NCBI GenBank assembly: GCA_027604665.1
Contig: JADGIZ010000661.1
Location: 1-10,443, forward strand
Length of the DNA stretch: 10,443 nucleotides
Reading direction: 5' to 3'
Source of the DNA: Polyrhizophydium stewartii
Taxonomy: Eukaryota > Chytridiomycota > Chytridiomycetes > Rhizophydiales
The translations under genes and the position numbers were made by a program. A model generated the notes under the pieces. It was not told the origin of the DNA, ran no database searches, and saw only the letters and a program-made list of their open reading frames with translations. Below, piece after piece: positions 1 through 7,446 of the stretch (position 1 is the stretch's first letter; each line of letters starts with the position of its first letter).

Positions 1-92
1 GAGCGTGGGCCGGGGCGGCGGGCAGCGCAGCGGCGCAGGCAGGCGGGTCCGGCCCGGCGTGCCTCCGCACCTCGCGACTCTGGGGGCAACCG

Positions 93-104
93 CCGCACGT
101 GCGG
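93..104. promoter_or_regulatory. CACGTG E-box inside a 12-bp perfect palindrome
   Basis: CCGCACGTGCGG is identical to its reverse complement and has the bHLH-type core CACGTG in its centre. In fungi this core is bound by Cbf1-like and other bHLH factors. It lies about 120 bp upstream of the SmD3 start codon. Binding is inferred, and a chance match is possible in GC-rich DNA. Confidence 0.35.
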
Positions 105-162
105 TCTTGATCTTTGTGCCGTCGCAGCCAACCGCCGCCCGGCTGCTGGCGGCCAGCTCCGG

Positions 163-167
163 CCAAT
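163..167 (+). promoter_or_regulatory. CCAAT box upstream of SmD3
   Basis: CCAAT in the context GGCCAATCGC lies 55 bp before the SmD3 ATG, a typical distance for an NF-Y/HAP-complex site. Function is inferred from sequence and position. Confidence 0.4.
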
Positions 168-221
168 CGCGCGCGGCGGCCGTTGCCTTGCGCCAAAGCG
201 CGCCATCCGGATTTTTCGCTA

Positions 222-886
222 ATGTCGTCGGGCGGTCTCGGTGTGCCAGTCAAGGTGCGCTGCCGCGGGCCGGGCGGCGCGGCTGCGGGCGGCGCCTGCG
301 AGGGCCGGCAAACCTCGCGAAGCGCAGGCGCCGCCTGACCGCTCGCGCGCCTCAGGTGCTCCCGCCGCCGCTCGCACTCGCTGGTTGCTGACGCCCGCAA
401 CCCGCCGTGATCTCGCGACGACAACGACTGCTGGACGAACCGGACTGGCGCCGCGCCGGGCAACCGTTGCTCGGGAATGCTGCAACGCACGACGGCTCAC
501 CGGACGGCCTCTGAATGCGCGGCGCCGCGCAGCTGCTGCACGAGGCCACGGGCCACATCGTCACGCTCGAGCTCAAGTCGGGCGCGACGTACCGCGGCAA
601 GCTGCTGAGCGCCGAGGACAACATGAACGTGCAGCTCAAGGACATCACGCACACGGCGCGCGATGGCAAGGTCACGCAGCTGGACCAGGTCTTCATCCGC
701 GGCTCGCAGCTGCGCTTCATCATCGTGCCCGACATGCTCAAGAACGCGCCCATGTTCAAGCGCATCCTCACCGGCCTCAAGGGCAGGGGCATCGGTCTTG
801 GCCGCGGCAAGGCCACCGTCGCAAGAGCGCAGGCCGCCCGCGGGCGGGGCCGCATGCCGTTTGGCGCCAGCCGCTTCCGCAACTGA
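222..886 (+). CDS. SMD3: Small nuclear ribonucleoprotein SmD3 (two exons)
   Basis: SmD3 is one of the seven Sm proteins that form the ring on U1, U2, U4 and U5 snRNAs. I join exon 1 (222-254, encoding [11 protein letters not shown]) to exon 2 (533-886) at a phase-0 junction, giving 128 residues; human SmD3 has 126. Exon 1 was found because exon 2 begins at [10 protein letters not shown], where family members have a short N-terminus ending in GVP[IV]K, and exactly that is encoded just upstream before a GTGCGC donor. The Sm1 motif includes [11 protein letters not shown] and AEDNMN. The Sm2 motif includes [11 protein letters not shown] and is followed by the conserved PDMLKNAP. The tail is rich in Gly and Arg ([16 protein letters not shown]), the type of sequence that is dimethylated in Sm proteins. 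An unspliced reading starting at ATG 515 would lose the N-terminal helix and is less likely. ATM1 follows on the same strand. Confidence 0.93.
255..532 (+). other. SmD3 intron 1 (278 nt)
   Basis: The donor is AAG|GTGCGC and the acceptor GCGCAG|CTG, phase 0. The best branch site is CTGAC at 388-392 (branch A 391), 141 nt from the acceptor. No AG dinucleotide occurs between the branch site and the acceptor at 531-532. This is the longest intron in the window. I looked for snoRNA boxes inside and saw none that were convincing. Confidence 0.88.
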
Positions 887-1135
887 TTGTCCACCTGTCC
901 ACCCGCCTCGCCCGCCGCTGTTTGCCTGGCCACCCCCTCCCTCATCCCGCCATGCTGCGGGCCGACACCCGGCACTCGCCAATGACGAGCAAACAACGGT
1001 CCTGTGTGCGTGCGATGAGCGATGTGTTGTTCGATGGTGTGCCCCGTGCGTCAGCGACCCGTCGGCGCAGCGCCCGCCGGCCCGAGGAGTCGCCAGATGC
1101 GGTTGCCGGAGGTTTGCCCCGTCGACATCGACGGA
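887..1135 (+). promoter_or_regulatory. SmD3-ATM1 intergenic region
   Basis: This 249-bp spacer must hold the SmD3 3' end and the ATM1 promoter and leader. The first part is pyrimidine-rich. A CCAAT box lies at 979-983 in the context GCCAATGAC, 153 bp upstream of the chosen ATM1 start. I see no AATAAA and no TATA box. In-frame ATGs at 952, 982 and 1015 lie in the frame of the main ATM1 exon and could serve as alternative starts without splicing. Confidence 0.45.
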
Positions 1136-3591
1136 ATGCTCCAGGCGGCTCGCCCGCATCTGCTTCCGCGCCGCCTGCCGGCCCACGCCGCCGCCGCCTG
1201 CGCCGCCGCCCCGGCGCATGTCCGGTCCGCCTCGCTGCTCGCCGCGCACGTGCACTCGCTGCCGCACGCACGCACCTCCGGCCCCGCCGCAGGCCTCGAC
1301 CGCCCCGTCGTGATGCCGATCGGTCTCGGCCGGGCGGGGCTGCGGTCGCTGCGCCTGCCGAACGCCCGGCCGCTGCTGCCACACATGGTGCGCCGCCCGC
1401 CGTCTATGCCGCCTGCGCCATCGGCCGTAATATCATACGGCCACTCGGCGTGCTGCTGGCGGCCCGCCCGCCCGCTCGCCGGTCTGCTGACCCGCCACGA
1501 CCCGATGTCGCATTCCAGCGTCCGTTTGCGGCGACTCCCAGCACACGCCACGACCGCGGCGGCGGCCCAGACGCCAACGCCGCCAATGTGCTCAAGCCGA
1601 GCACGCCCGCCGTCGCCCAGGGCCTGCCCAAGGACGAGCCCGGCACCTCGTGGCGCTCCGACGTCGCGATCGTGCGCGAGATGCTCAAGTACCTGTGGCC
1701 GCGCGACGACTGGCGCGTCAAGGCCCGGGTCGTCACTGCGGTCACGCTGCTCGTCGGCGGCAAGCTGCTCAACGTCTCTGTCCCGCTCTTCTTCAAGGAG
1801 ACCGTCGATGTGCTCAACACCTACGTGCCCGTCGCCGGCGCAGAGCCGACGGTGCTCGGCGTCGCGGGCTCCGTGCTGATCGGGTACGGAGCCGCCAGGC
1901 TCGGCTCGGCGCTAATGCAGGAGGCACGCAACGCCGTCTTTGGGTCCGTGGCCCAGCGGGCGATCCGCTCTGCCGCCCGCGAGATCTTTGTGCACCTGCA
2001 GCAGCTTGACCTGTCCTTCCATCTCTCGCGCCAGACGGGCGGCCTCGTGCGCGCCATCGATCGCGGCACAAAGGGCATCAACCAGATCCTCACCTCGGTC
2101 GTCTTCCACATGGTGCCGACCGTCTTTGAGATCTCGATCGTCTGCGGCATGCTCACGTACAGCTACGGCCCCGCATACGCCGGCGTCACGGTCGTCACCA
2201 TGGCCACTTACGCTGCATTCACCTTCATCACCACCGCGTGGCGCATGAAGTTCCGAAAGCAGATGAACCAGGCCGACAATGCCGCCGCCGCGACGGCCAC
2301 CGACTCGCTGCTCAACTATGAGGCCGTCAAGCACTTCAACAACGAGCGCTTTGAGATGCGCAACTACGACAAGTCGCTTGAAAAGTATGAGCGCGCCGCC
2401 ATCCACACGGCAACGTCACTCGCCTTCCTCAACGCCGGCCAGAACGCCATCTTCTCGGTCGCGCTCACGACCATGATGTGGATGGCCAGCCAAGGAATCC
2501 TCGAAGGCGCGCTCACTGTCGGCGACCTTGTCCTCATCAACGGCCTCGTATTCCAACTCTCGATGCCGCTCAACTTCCTCGGCACCGTCTACCGCGAAAC
2601 GCGCCAGAGCCTCATGGACATGGACGTCATGTTCCGCCTGCTGCGCATCGAGAGCAAAATCCAAGATGCCAAGACGACCGCGCCGCCGTCGGACCTGGTG
2701 CTGACCCGCGGCGGCGAGATTGTCTTTGACAATGTCAAGTTTGGGTACACGCCCGACCGCCCCATCCTCAACGGCATCTCGTTCACCATCGGGGCTGGAA
2801 AGCGCGTTGCCTTTGTCGGCCTTTCGGGGTGCGGCAAGTCGACGATCTTGCGCCTGCTCTTCCGCTTCTACGACCCCGAGTCTGGCGCCATCGCCATTGA
2901 CGGTCAGGACTTGCGCGCGGTCAAACTCGACAGCCTGCGGCGCCAGCTCGGCGTCGTGCCGCAGGACACGATCCTGTTCAACCAGACCATCTTTTACAAC
3001 ATCGCATACGGACGACCCGATGCGACGCCCGAAGAGGTGCACGCCGCCGCGCGCCGGGCCGCCCTCCACGACGTCATTGTCGGCCGGTTCCCCGAGGGAT
3101 ACCAGACGCGCGTGGGCGAGCGCGGTCTGATGATCTCGGGCGGCGAGAAGCAGCGCGTCCAGCTCGCGCGGCTGTTCCTCAAGGTGCGTGCAGCGCCGCC
3201 TCGCACGACTGTACTCTGAACTCTTGGCTGACGCTGTGTTATGACTGACACGATAACCCAGGATCCGCCCATCATGATGTTCGACGAGGCGACCTCGGCC
3301 CTCGACCAGGCAACCGAGACCGCCATCATGCAAACAACACGCGAGTTCCTTTCTTCTGATCCCAAGTCGGGCACTGCCGCGCGCACACGCACCGCAGTCT
3401 TCATTGCGCACCGGCTGCGCACCGTCGCCGACTGCGACGAGATCTTTGTGCTCGACCAGGGCCGCGTCGTGGAGCACGGCGACCACATCACGCTGCTCCG
3501 CGCCGGCGGGCTGTATGCGCGCATGTGGCACGCACAGCAGCACGGCGAGGACATTGAGCCGCGCGCGTCGACTGCACCTGCGATTCATTGA
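1136..3591 (+). CDS. ATM1: Mitochondrial ABC transporter Atm1 (ABCB7 type), three exons
   Basis: Atm1 is a homodimeric half-transporter of the mitochondrial inner membrane. It exports a glutathione-linked sulfur or Fe-S precursor needed for cytosolic and nuclear Fe-S protein assembly. Exons are 1136-1387, 1519-3183 and 3262-3591, about 748 residues (yeast Atm1 has 690). Exon 1 encodes an Arg/Ala/His-rich N-terminus with almost no acidic residues (MLQAARPHLLPRRL...), as expected of a mitochondrial presequence. The membrane domain (about residues 120-440) carries family signatures such as HLSRQTGGL, DRGTKGINQ and TTAWRMKFRKQ; the last holds arginines equivalent to glutathione-contacting ones in yeast Atm1. 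In the ATPase domain are Walker A GLSGCGKST (Lys524), Q-loop VPQDT, signature SGGEKQR (Ser624), Walker B IMMFDEATSALD (Asp647, Glu648) and H-loop His689. All catalytic residues are present. Exon 1 and its donor are the least certain part: a donor at 1427 would add 13 residues. The gene converges on RAD16. Confidence 0.95.
1388..1518 (+). other. ATM1 intron 1 (131 nt; donor uncertain)
   Basis: The acceptor TTCCAG|CGT at 1517-1518 follows a CTGAC branch site at 1487-1491 by 28 nt, with no AG between. Two donors are possible, both phase 0. GTGCGC at 1388 matches the donor style of this window, while GTAATA at 1427 would give a 92-nt intron. The intron joins the presequence frame to the frame of the transporter. 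Leaving it out would require an unrelated upstream start in the second frame. Confidence 0.65.
3184..3261 (+). other. ATM1 intron 2 (78 nt)
   Basis: The donor AAG|GTGCGT and the acceptor CCCAG|GAT are phase 0. The intron separates the ABC signature from Walker B, and a TGA inside it would truncate the protein if it were retained. CTGAC occurs twice, at 3228-3232 and 3245-3249. Confidence 0.95.
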
Positions 3592-3747
3592 TGCGTCGCC
3601 GCCCGACGGCATGCTGCCCCGGTCGCACTTCCTCAAACACACACACCAACACAAACTCTCTCTGACACAGACACGCAACACTTCCGCAAAATAAACAGCA
3701 GCATCCTGATCCAATCGGTGGCGCAGATTTTCCTGCCATGGCAGCAA
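3592..3747. other. Convergent 3' intergenic region of ATM1 and RAD16
   Basis: This 156-bp spacer separates two stop codons on opposite strands. The + strand is CA- and CT-rich from about 3636 to 3680, then has AATAAA at 3690-3695. A 12-bp palindrome, CTGCCATGGCAG, lies at 3733-3744, just past the RAD16 stop. I see no AATAAA for RAD16 on the - strand here. The two 3' UTRs probably overlap. Confidence 0.6.
3690..3695 (+). terminator. AATAAA polyadenylation signal, likely for ATM1
   Basis: A canonical AATAAA hexamer lies about 100 nt after the ATM1 stop codon, in a locally A-rich stretch and downstream of a CA-rich tract. Use as a cleavage signal is inferred. Confidence 0.5.
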
Positions 3748-6700
3748 TCAAAGAACAAACAAGAAACGGAGATCCTCCTCGGAAAGCTGCCCAAAATGTG
3801 CGTCAGCAACGCACAAGTGCGCAGCAACAGACATGCACCGGTGCCGCACCTTGGCAAGCGCATCAATGTCCTTACCGACGGTAGATTCGAAAAGCGCCTT
3901 CTTTTTCTCCTGCAACTGCAGGATGCGCGACTCGATCGAGTTCTCGACAATAAGCCGCGTGATCTTGATGGGACGGTGCTGGCCGAGGCGATGAATGCGG
4001 TCAAACGCCTGGTCCTCCGCCGCGGGGTTCCACCACGGGTCGAGCACAAAGACCCGCGAGGCCTCGGTGAGGTTGAGCGCGACGCCGCCCGCCTTGAGCG
4101 AGACGAGGAACACAGTGATGGACGGATCGGTCATGAACGCCTTGATCACGGCATCGCGCTGCTCAGGCCCCATGCGGCCGTCGAGCTTGACCACGTTGAA
4201 CCCGGCGCGCGACAGCCGCCACTGCACCAGATCCAGGAACGCCACAAACTGCGAAAACACAATCGACTTGGCCGTTGCGTCGTCGCGCTGCAGCACCGTG
4301 AGCTCCTCGACAAGCGCCTCGATCTTGGTGCTGCTGCGCCAGTTGGCCAGGTCAATGTAGTTGATGATGCTGCTGCGCGCACCCGTCGTCTTGGTGTCGA
4401 GCTCCGTCATCTCGGGCTGCGTCAGGTCAATCGACAGCGCACGGAAGCACACGGGGCACTTTGGGGGCGAGTACGACGGCGCAGACTGCACGTACTGCCG
4501 CGCATCCTCACGGCAAAAGACGTGCTTGCACTTGCTCATGATCGCATCCTCGGCCTCCTCCTGGCAGATGCCGCACACGAGCCGCTCCTTGGCCGTCTTG
4601 GCGTCGACGGCAAGCTTGGTCGTCACGAGGTCGGGGTGGTTCGCCGCCAGACGCATGCGACTCAGCAGCGAGAAGATGGACGCGTAATTGTTGAGCACCG
4701 TGCCATCGGCCGCGTACGTGCTGAACGTGCGCTGCGAGTCCGTGTACAGGCTGTCGTACAGTTCCTCCTCGGCCGCGTTGAACACGTCGCGCCGCACAAC
4801 GACCACGCGCGGCGGCAGCCCGAGCTCCTCGGTGCGCTCGAGCTTGGTGCGCCGCAGCATGATGCGGTCCAGGAGCATGCGCAGCTTGCAGAACCCAAGG
4901 CCGCCGGGGCCTTCGGCTCCGTACTTTTGGATCGGCTTCAAAATCTCGGCGTTCCACCAGCAGTAATGCTGGTGGCTCGTGTGGCCGCACTCGTCTGCAA
5001 CCCGGTCAGCCGCGCCGCCTCAACGCACCCCACAGCAATCGCGCAAACCGCTCACCGCAGTGCATGTGGTTGGAGAACTTCCAGGTCTGCATCTTGCACT
5101 CGCACGAACGGCAAAAGTAGAACGAGAACGGGTCCGCGTTCATGAACCTGATGAGCGAGTACAGCTCGCCGACGCGGTTCTGCAGCGGCGTACCGCTGAG
5201 CGACCACTGGCGCTGCCTGTTGAGCGAAAAGGCAGCGCGCGCCGTCGAGCAGCTGCGGTCCTTGATGCAGTGCGCCTCGTCGAGAATGACGCGAGCCCAC
5301 TCAATCGAGTGCAGCACGCTGCGCTCCTTGACAAGCTCGCCCTTGCGCTTGGTACCGTACGTCTGCTTGCGGAAGCCCTGCTCGAGGATCGAGTACGACG
5401 AGATGACCACGTCGTACGAGAGCAGGTCCGCGACGCGCTTGGGCCGGTTGAGGCCGTGGAACAAAAGCACCTTGAACGACCCCGGCGCCGTGCGGTTCGT
5501 GATCTCGTCCATCCACTGGTGGATCGCCACAGTAGGGCATATGATCAGATTAGGCTTGATCTCGGGCTTGCTCGCAAGCAACGAGATCATCTGGATTGTC
5601 TTGCCCATACCCATCTCGTCGGCGAGGATGCCGCCCTTGAAGTCGCCGTCCTCCTGCTTCTGCAGCCAGTGTAGACCCTCGAGCTGGAACGGCAGCAGCT
5701 TGACATTGACCTTGACGGGCTGCGGTACCTGCTGCGGCTGGATCAGTGCCACCTGCGACTCGAGCTCGTCCCACACTCTCGCGAGCTCGGGATGGTGGTC
5801 GACCGCGGGAGGCTTCTCCTTCTTCTTCCTGGGCGTGCGTGCAGTGCCGCCGCGACCACGTCCGCGACCACGTCCGCGACCGCGACCACGACCACGGGTA
5901 TCAGGCGTCTCGTCCTCGACCGCAGGCACTTCCTCCTCGACAACCTGCCCCGCCTCGTCGTCGTTGATCTCCTCTACATCGACGCCAACGTCGTCGGCAT
6001 CTCCGCTCGACTCGACGCCAGCTTCGTCATCGATATCCTCCGACTCGACCTCGGACGAGCCGATTTGGAAGTCTCCGTCGCTATCGCTGTTGGCACGCGA
6101 CCGCCTGCCGGTGGACTTGCGCCTGGCGGCGGGCTTGCGCTTGGCAGCGTCGTCGCTCTCAAAGTCCGAGTCGTCGGAGCCGCTCGAGCCCGACCCGGGG
6201 GCCTTGGCGGCCTTCTTGGGCGGCGCAACAGCCGAAGCGACGCGGCCACCAACCGCATTGGGCATGGTCGCGCGCATGCGCTTGGACCGCCGAGCCTCGG
6301 CCGTCGCCGCCGCCTCGGCCGCGGCCGACACCCTGCGCGTCGAGCGCACTGGCGCCGCGCGATCCGAATCCCCATCGTGCACCGCGGGAACGGGCAGCGT
6401 CGGCGCAGACACACGGCGGGCCGGCGCATCTGCTGCGCCGCCAGACAGTCGCCTGCGTCCAACAGCCGGCGCAACAGGCTTTTGCGTCTCCTCAAAGTCG
6501 TCGTCGTCATCATCGTCTTCAAGGTAGATTGGCGCTCCTCGGCCAATGACCAGATCCGTCTTTGCGGCAGCACGGGTTGTACGGCGCACGGGAGCCTCGA
6601 AAGCCACCTCCCCACCATCATCGTTCTCGTCGTTGTCTTGGTCCTCGTCGTCGTCCTCGAAGCCAATCGCCGCCGATGCACCAGCGCGGCGCAGCGCCTT

Positions 6701-7261
6701 GGCCTTATGGTCCTCCTTGCGAGCCATTCGGCCGCGCACAGCAGGCAGAACTGGCCCGCCGCCAACGTCAACAGCACTCGCCGTCGACTCAGAGTCAACC
6801 GTATCGTCAACATCCTCGCGCGGCGCCCCATCCGCCCCGCGATCCGCAGATACATCGTCGCCGTCGCCGTCGACATCGTCATCGTCGTGATCATCGTCGT
6901 CGACGCTGCGCCTTCGCTTTCGAGACGCCGGCGCAACAGACGACGGGACAGACAGGCGGGAACCGCTCCGCCGCGAGCGCACGGATCCCGCGGCATCGGG
7001 CACGCCCGCCGCGCCGCTGCCGCTGCTGCCGGCAATATCGGCGACGTCGCTGTCGTCCATCGCCGCCGCATCGCTCGTCTTGCCGCGCTTGGCTGCCGCC
7101 GCCCGCTTGCCGACAGCAGCCCGCGCAGACGGGGCAGAGGATGCCACGCTGCTGTGCCGCGTGCTGCGCGTCGCTCGGGCGGATGCCGGCTGCATGCTGC
7201 TGTCGCCTCCGCCGCCGTTGCTGCCGTCGGCCTCGCTGTTCTCGCCGGCCCGTCGTCGCAT
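3748..7261 (-). CDS. RAD16: DNA repair ATPase Rad16 (SNF2 helicase with RING finger), three exons
   Basis: In yeast, Rad16 works with Rad7 in global-genome nucleotide excision repair, as a chromatin-bound ATPase and part of a ubiquitin ligase. Exons are 7261-5056, 4994-3850 and 3786-3748, giving 1129 residues (yeast Rad16 has 790). The extra length is a low-complexity N-terminus of about 500 residues, alternately acidic and basic, with an eight-fold RG run at about 455-470. The ATPase core follows: LLPFQLEGLHWLQ, motif I DEMGMGKT (Lys554), DEAH at 661-664 and LSGTPLQN. A Cys pair in FCRSCECK and one in MHCDECGH form the putative zinc element after lobe 1; the second pair is completed only by splicing. 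The RING finger (876-918) lies inside the helicase as in the family, but its sixth ligand is Asp899. Lobe 2 has IVFSQF, SLKAGGVALNL, DPWWNPA and DRIHRLGQ. The start at 7261 has purine at -3; ATG 7195 is a possible alternative. SSRP1 lies upstream in the same direction. Confidence 0.95.
3787..3849 (-). other. RAD16 intron 2 (63 nt)
   Basis: The donor AAG|GTGCGG and acceptor GGGCAG|CTT are phase 0. The CTGAC branch site (A at 3803) is 16 nt from the acceptor. The intron is 3n long without an in-frame stop, so the frame reads through. Removing it joins DALAK to LSEEDLRFLFVL, which matches the ending of yeast Rad16 (LTPADLQFLF), so it is almost certainly spliced. Confidence 0.88.
4504..4506 (-). 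other. RAD16 RING finger: Asp codon at a zinc-ligand Cys position
   Basis: The RING reads C-x2-C-x11-C-x-H-x2-C-x2-D-x15-C-x2-C (residues 876 to 918). Yeast Rad16 has FCRLC where this protein has FCRED. The codon GAT at 4506-4504 therefore encodes Asp899 instead of the sixth ligand. Neighbouring residues are well conserved and the frame is intact on both sides. Confidence 0.8.
4995..5055 (-). other. RAD16 intron 1 (61 nt)
   Basis: The donor GCG|GTGAGC and acceptor TTGCAG|ACG are phase 1. The CTGAC branch site has A at 5006, 11 nt from the acceptor. The intron holds an in-frame stop. Splicing creates MHCDECGHTSHQHYCWW, matching the Cys/His-rich stretch of yeast Rad16 (MHCDHCSH). It is the shortest intron in the window. 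Confidence 0.95.
5850..5896 (-). repeat. Tandem repeat coding for (Arg-Gly)n in RAD16
   Basis: On the + strand the 12-mer CCGCGACCACGT is repeated at 5850-5861 and 5862-5873, then continues in degenerate form. On the coding strand it yields eight consecutive Arg-Gly pairs, followed by the basic stretch RKKKEK. Such a run can act as an AT-hook-like or RGG-type nucleic-acid-binding element. It lies just before the helicase core. Confidence 0.8.
6855..6904 (-). repeat. Trinucleotide (GAY) repeat coding for an acidic run in RAD16
   Basis: Imperfect TCG/TCA repeats on the + strand read as GAC/GAT on the coding strand and give an Asp-rich segment (SVDDDDHDDDDVDGDGDD). Similar shorter runs occur at about 6496-6520 and 6618-6662. 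They belong to the disordered N-terminus. Confidence 0.75.
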
Positions 7262-7446
7262 TTCGCGGAAAATACGAAAAAGTCCGCGCCGTGGCGAGAA
7301 GCCTCCGCCAGCATGTCCGACCGTCCAAACATGACCGCCTGACCCTCCGCCCGCCCATCCGTCTGACGCCTCGGCACCAACAACATGCGGCACAATGCAC
7401 GCTTCAATCCAAAAACACACAAACACACGCGCGCGAGGGGCCGCGC
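7262..7446 (-). other. SSRP1-RAD16 intergenic region
   Basis: This 185-bp spacer holds the 3' end of SSRP1 and the promoter and leader of RAD16, both on the - strand. Just past the SSRP1 stop the transcript strand is GT-rich (GCGTGTGTTTGTGTG, about 7415-7440), like a downstream element of cleavage sites. No AATAAA, TATA or CCAAT box is visible. The RAD16 frame stays open upstream of the chosen ATG as far as 7426, so a longer N-terminus cannot be excluded. Confidence 0.55.

Larger units (their letters stand above)
1..221 (+). promoter_or_regulatory. Upstream region of SmD3 (5' flank and presumed promoter)
   Basis: This stretch is very GC-rich and ends at the SmD3 start codon. An open frame crosses it, but its composition is arginine/alanine/proline-rich and resembles no family I know, so I do not call a gene. 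It holds a perfect 12-bp palindrome centred on CACGTG at 93-104 and a CCAAT box at 163-167, both described separately. I see no TATA box. The role as promoter is inferred from position only. Confidence 0.5.

Noticed and set aside
5..391. A 128-codon open frame at the left edge
   Set aside because: Its composition fits GC-rich noise, it overlaps SmD3 exon 1 and the intron, and no family resemblance is visible.
255..532. Possible snoRNA in the long SmD3 intron
   Set aside because: CTGA boxes exist but no matching C box (RTGATGA) or closing stem is visible.
241..3219. A 992-codon open frame covering SmD3 and most of ATM1
   Set aside because: The upstream part is the SmD3 intron, SmD3 in a wrong frame and spacer, with Arg/Ala/Pro-rich noise. 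Only the part from about 1519 onward is transporter.
2416..3747. A 443-codon frame antisense to ATM1
   Set aside because: It lies opposite a highly conserved gene, has no recognisable domain, and long antisense frames occur along all four genes here.
4480..4515. GTGAGG at the odd RING residue as a hidden intron donor
   Set aside because: The nearest possible acceptors would leave an intron under 30 nt, and the flanking residues align without a gap to the family.
3718..5145. A 475-codon frame antisense to RAD16
   Set aside because: It mirrors the conserved helicase lobe 2 and RING codons. No domain is visible in its own translation.
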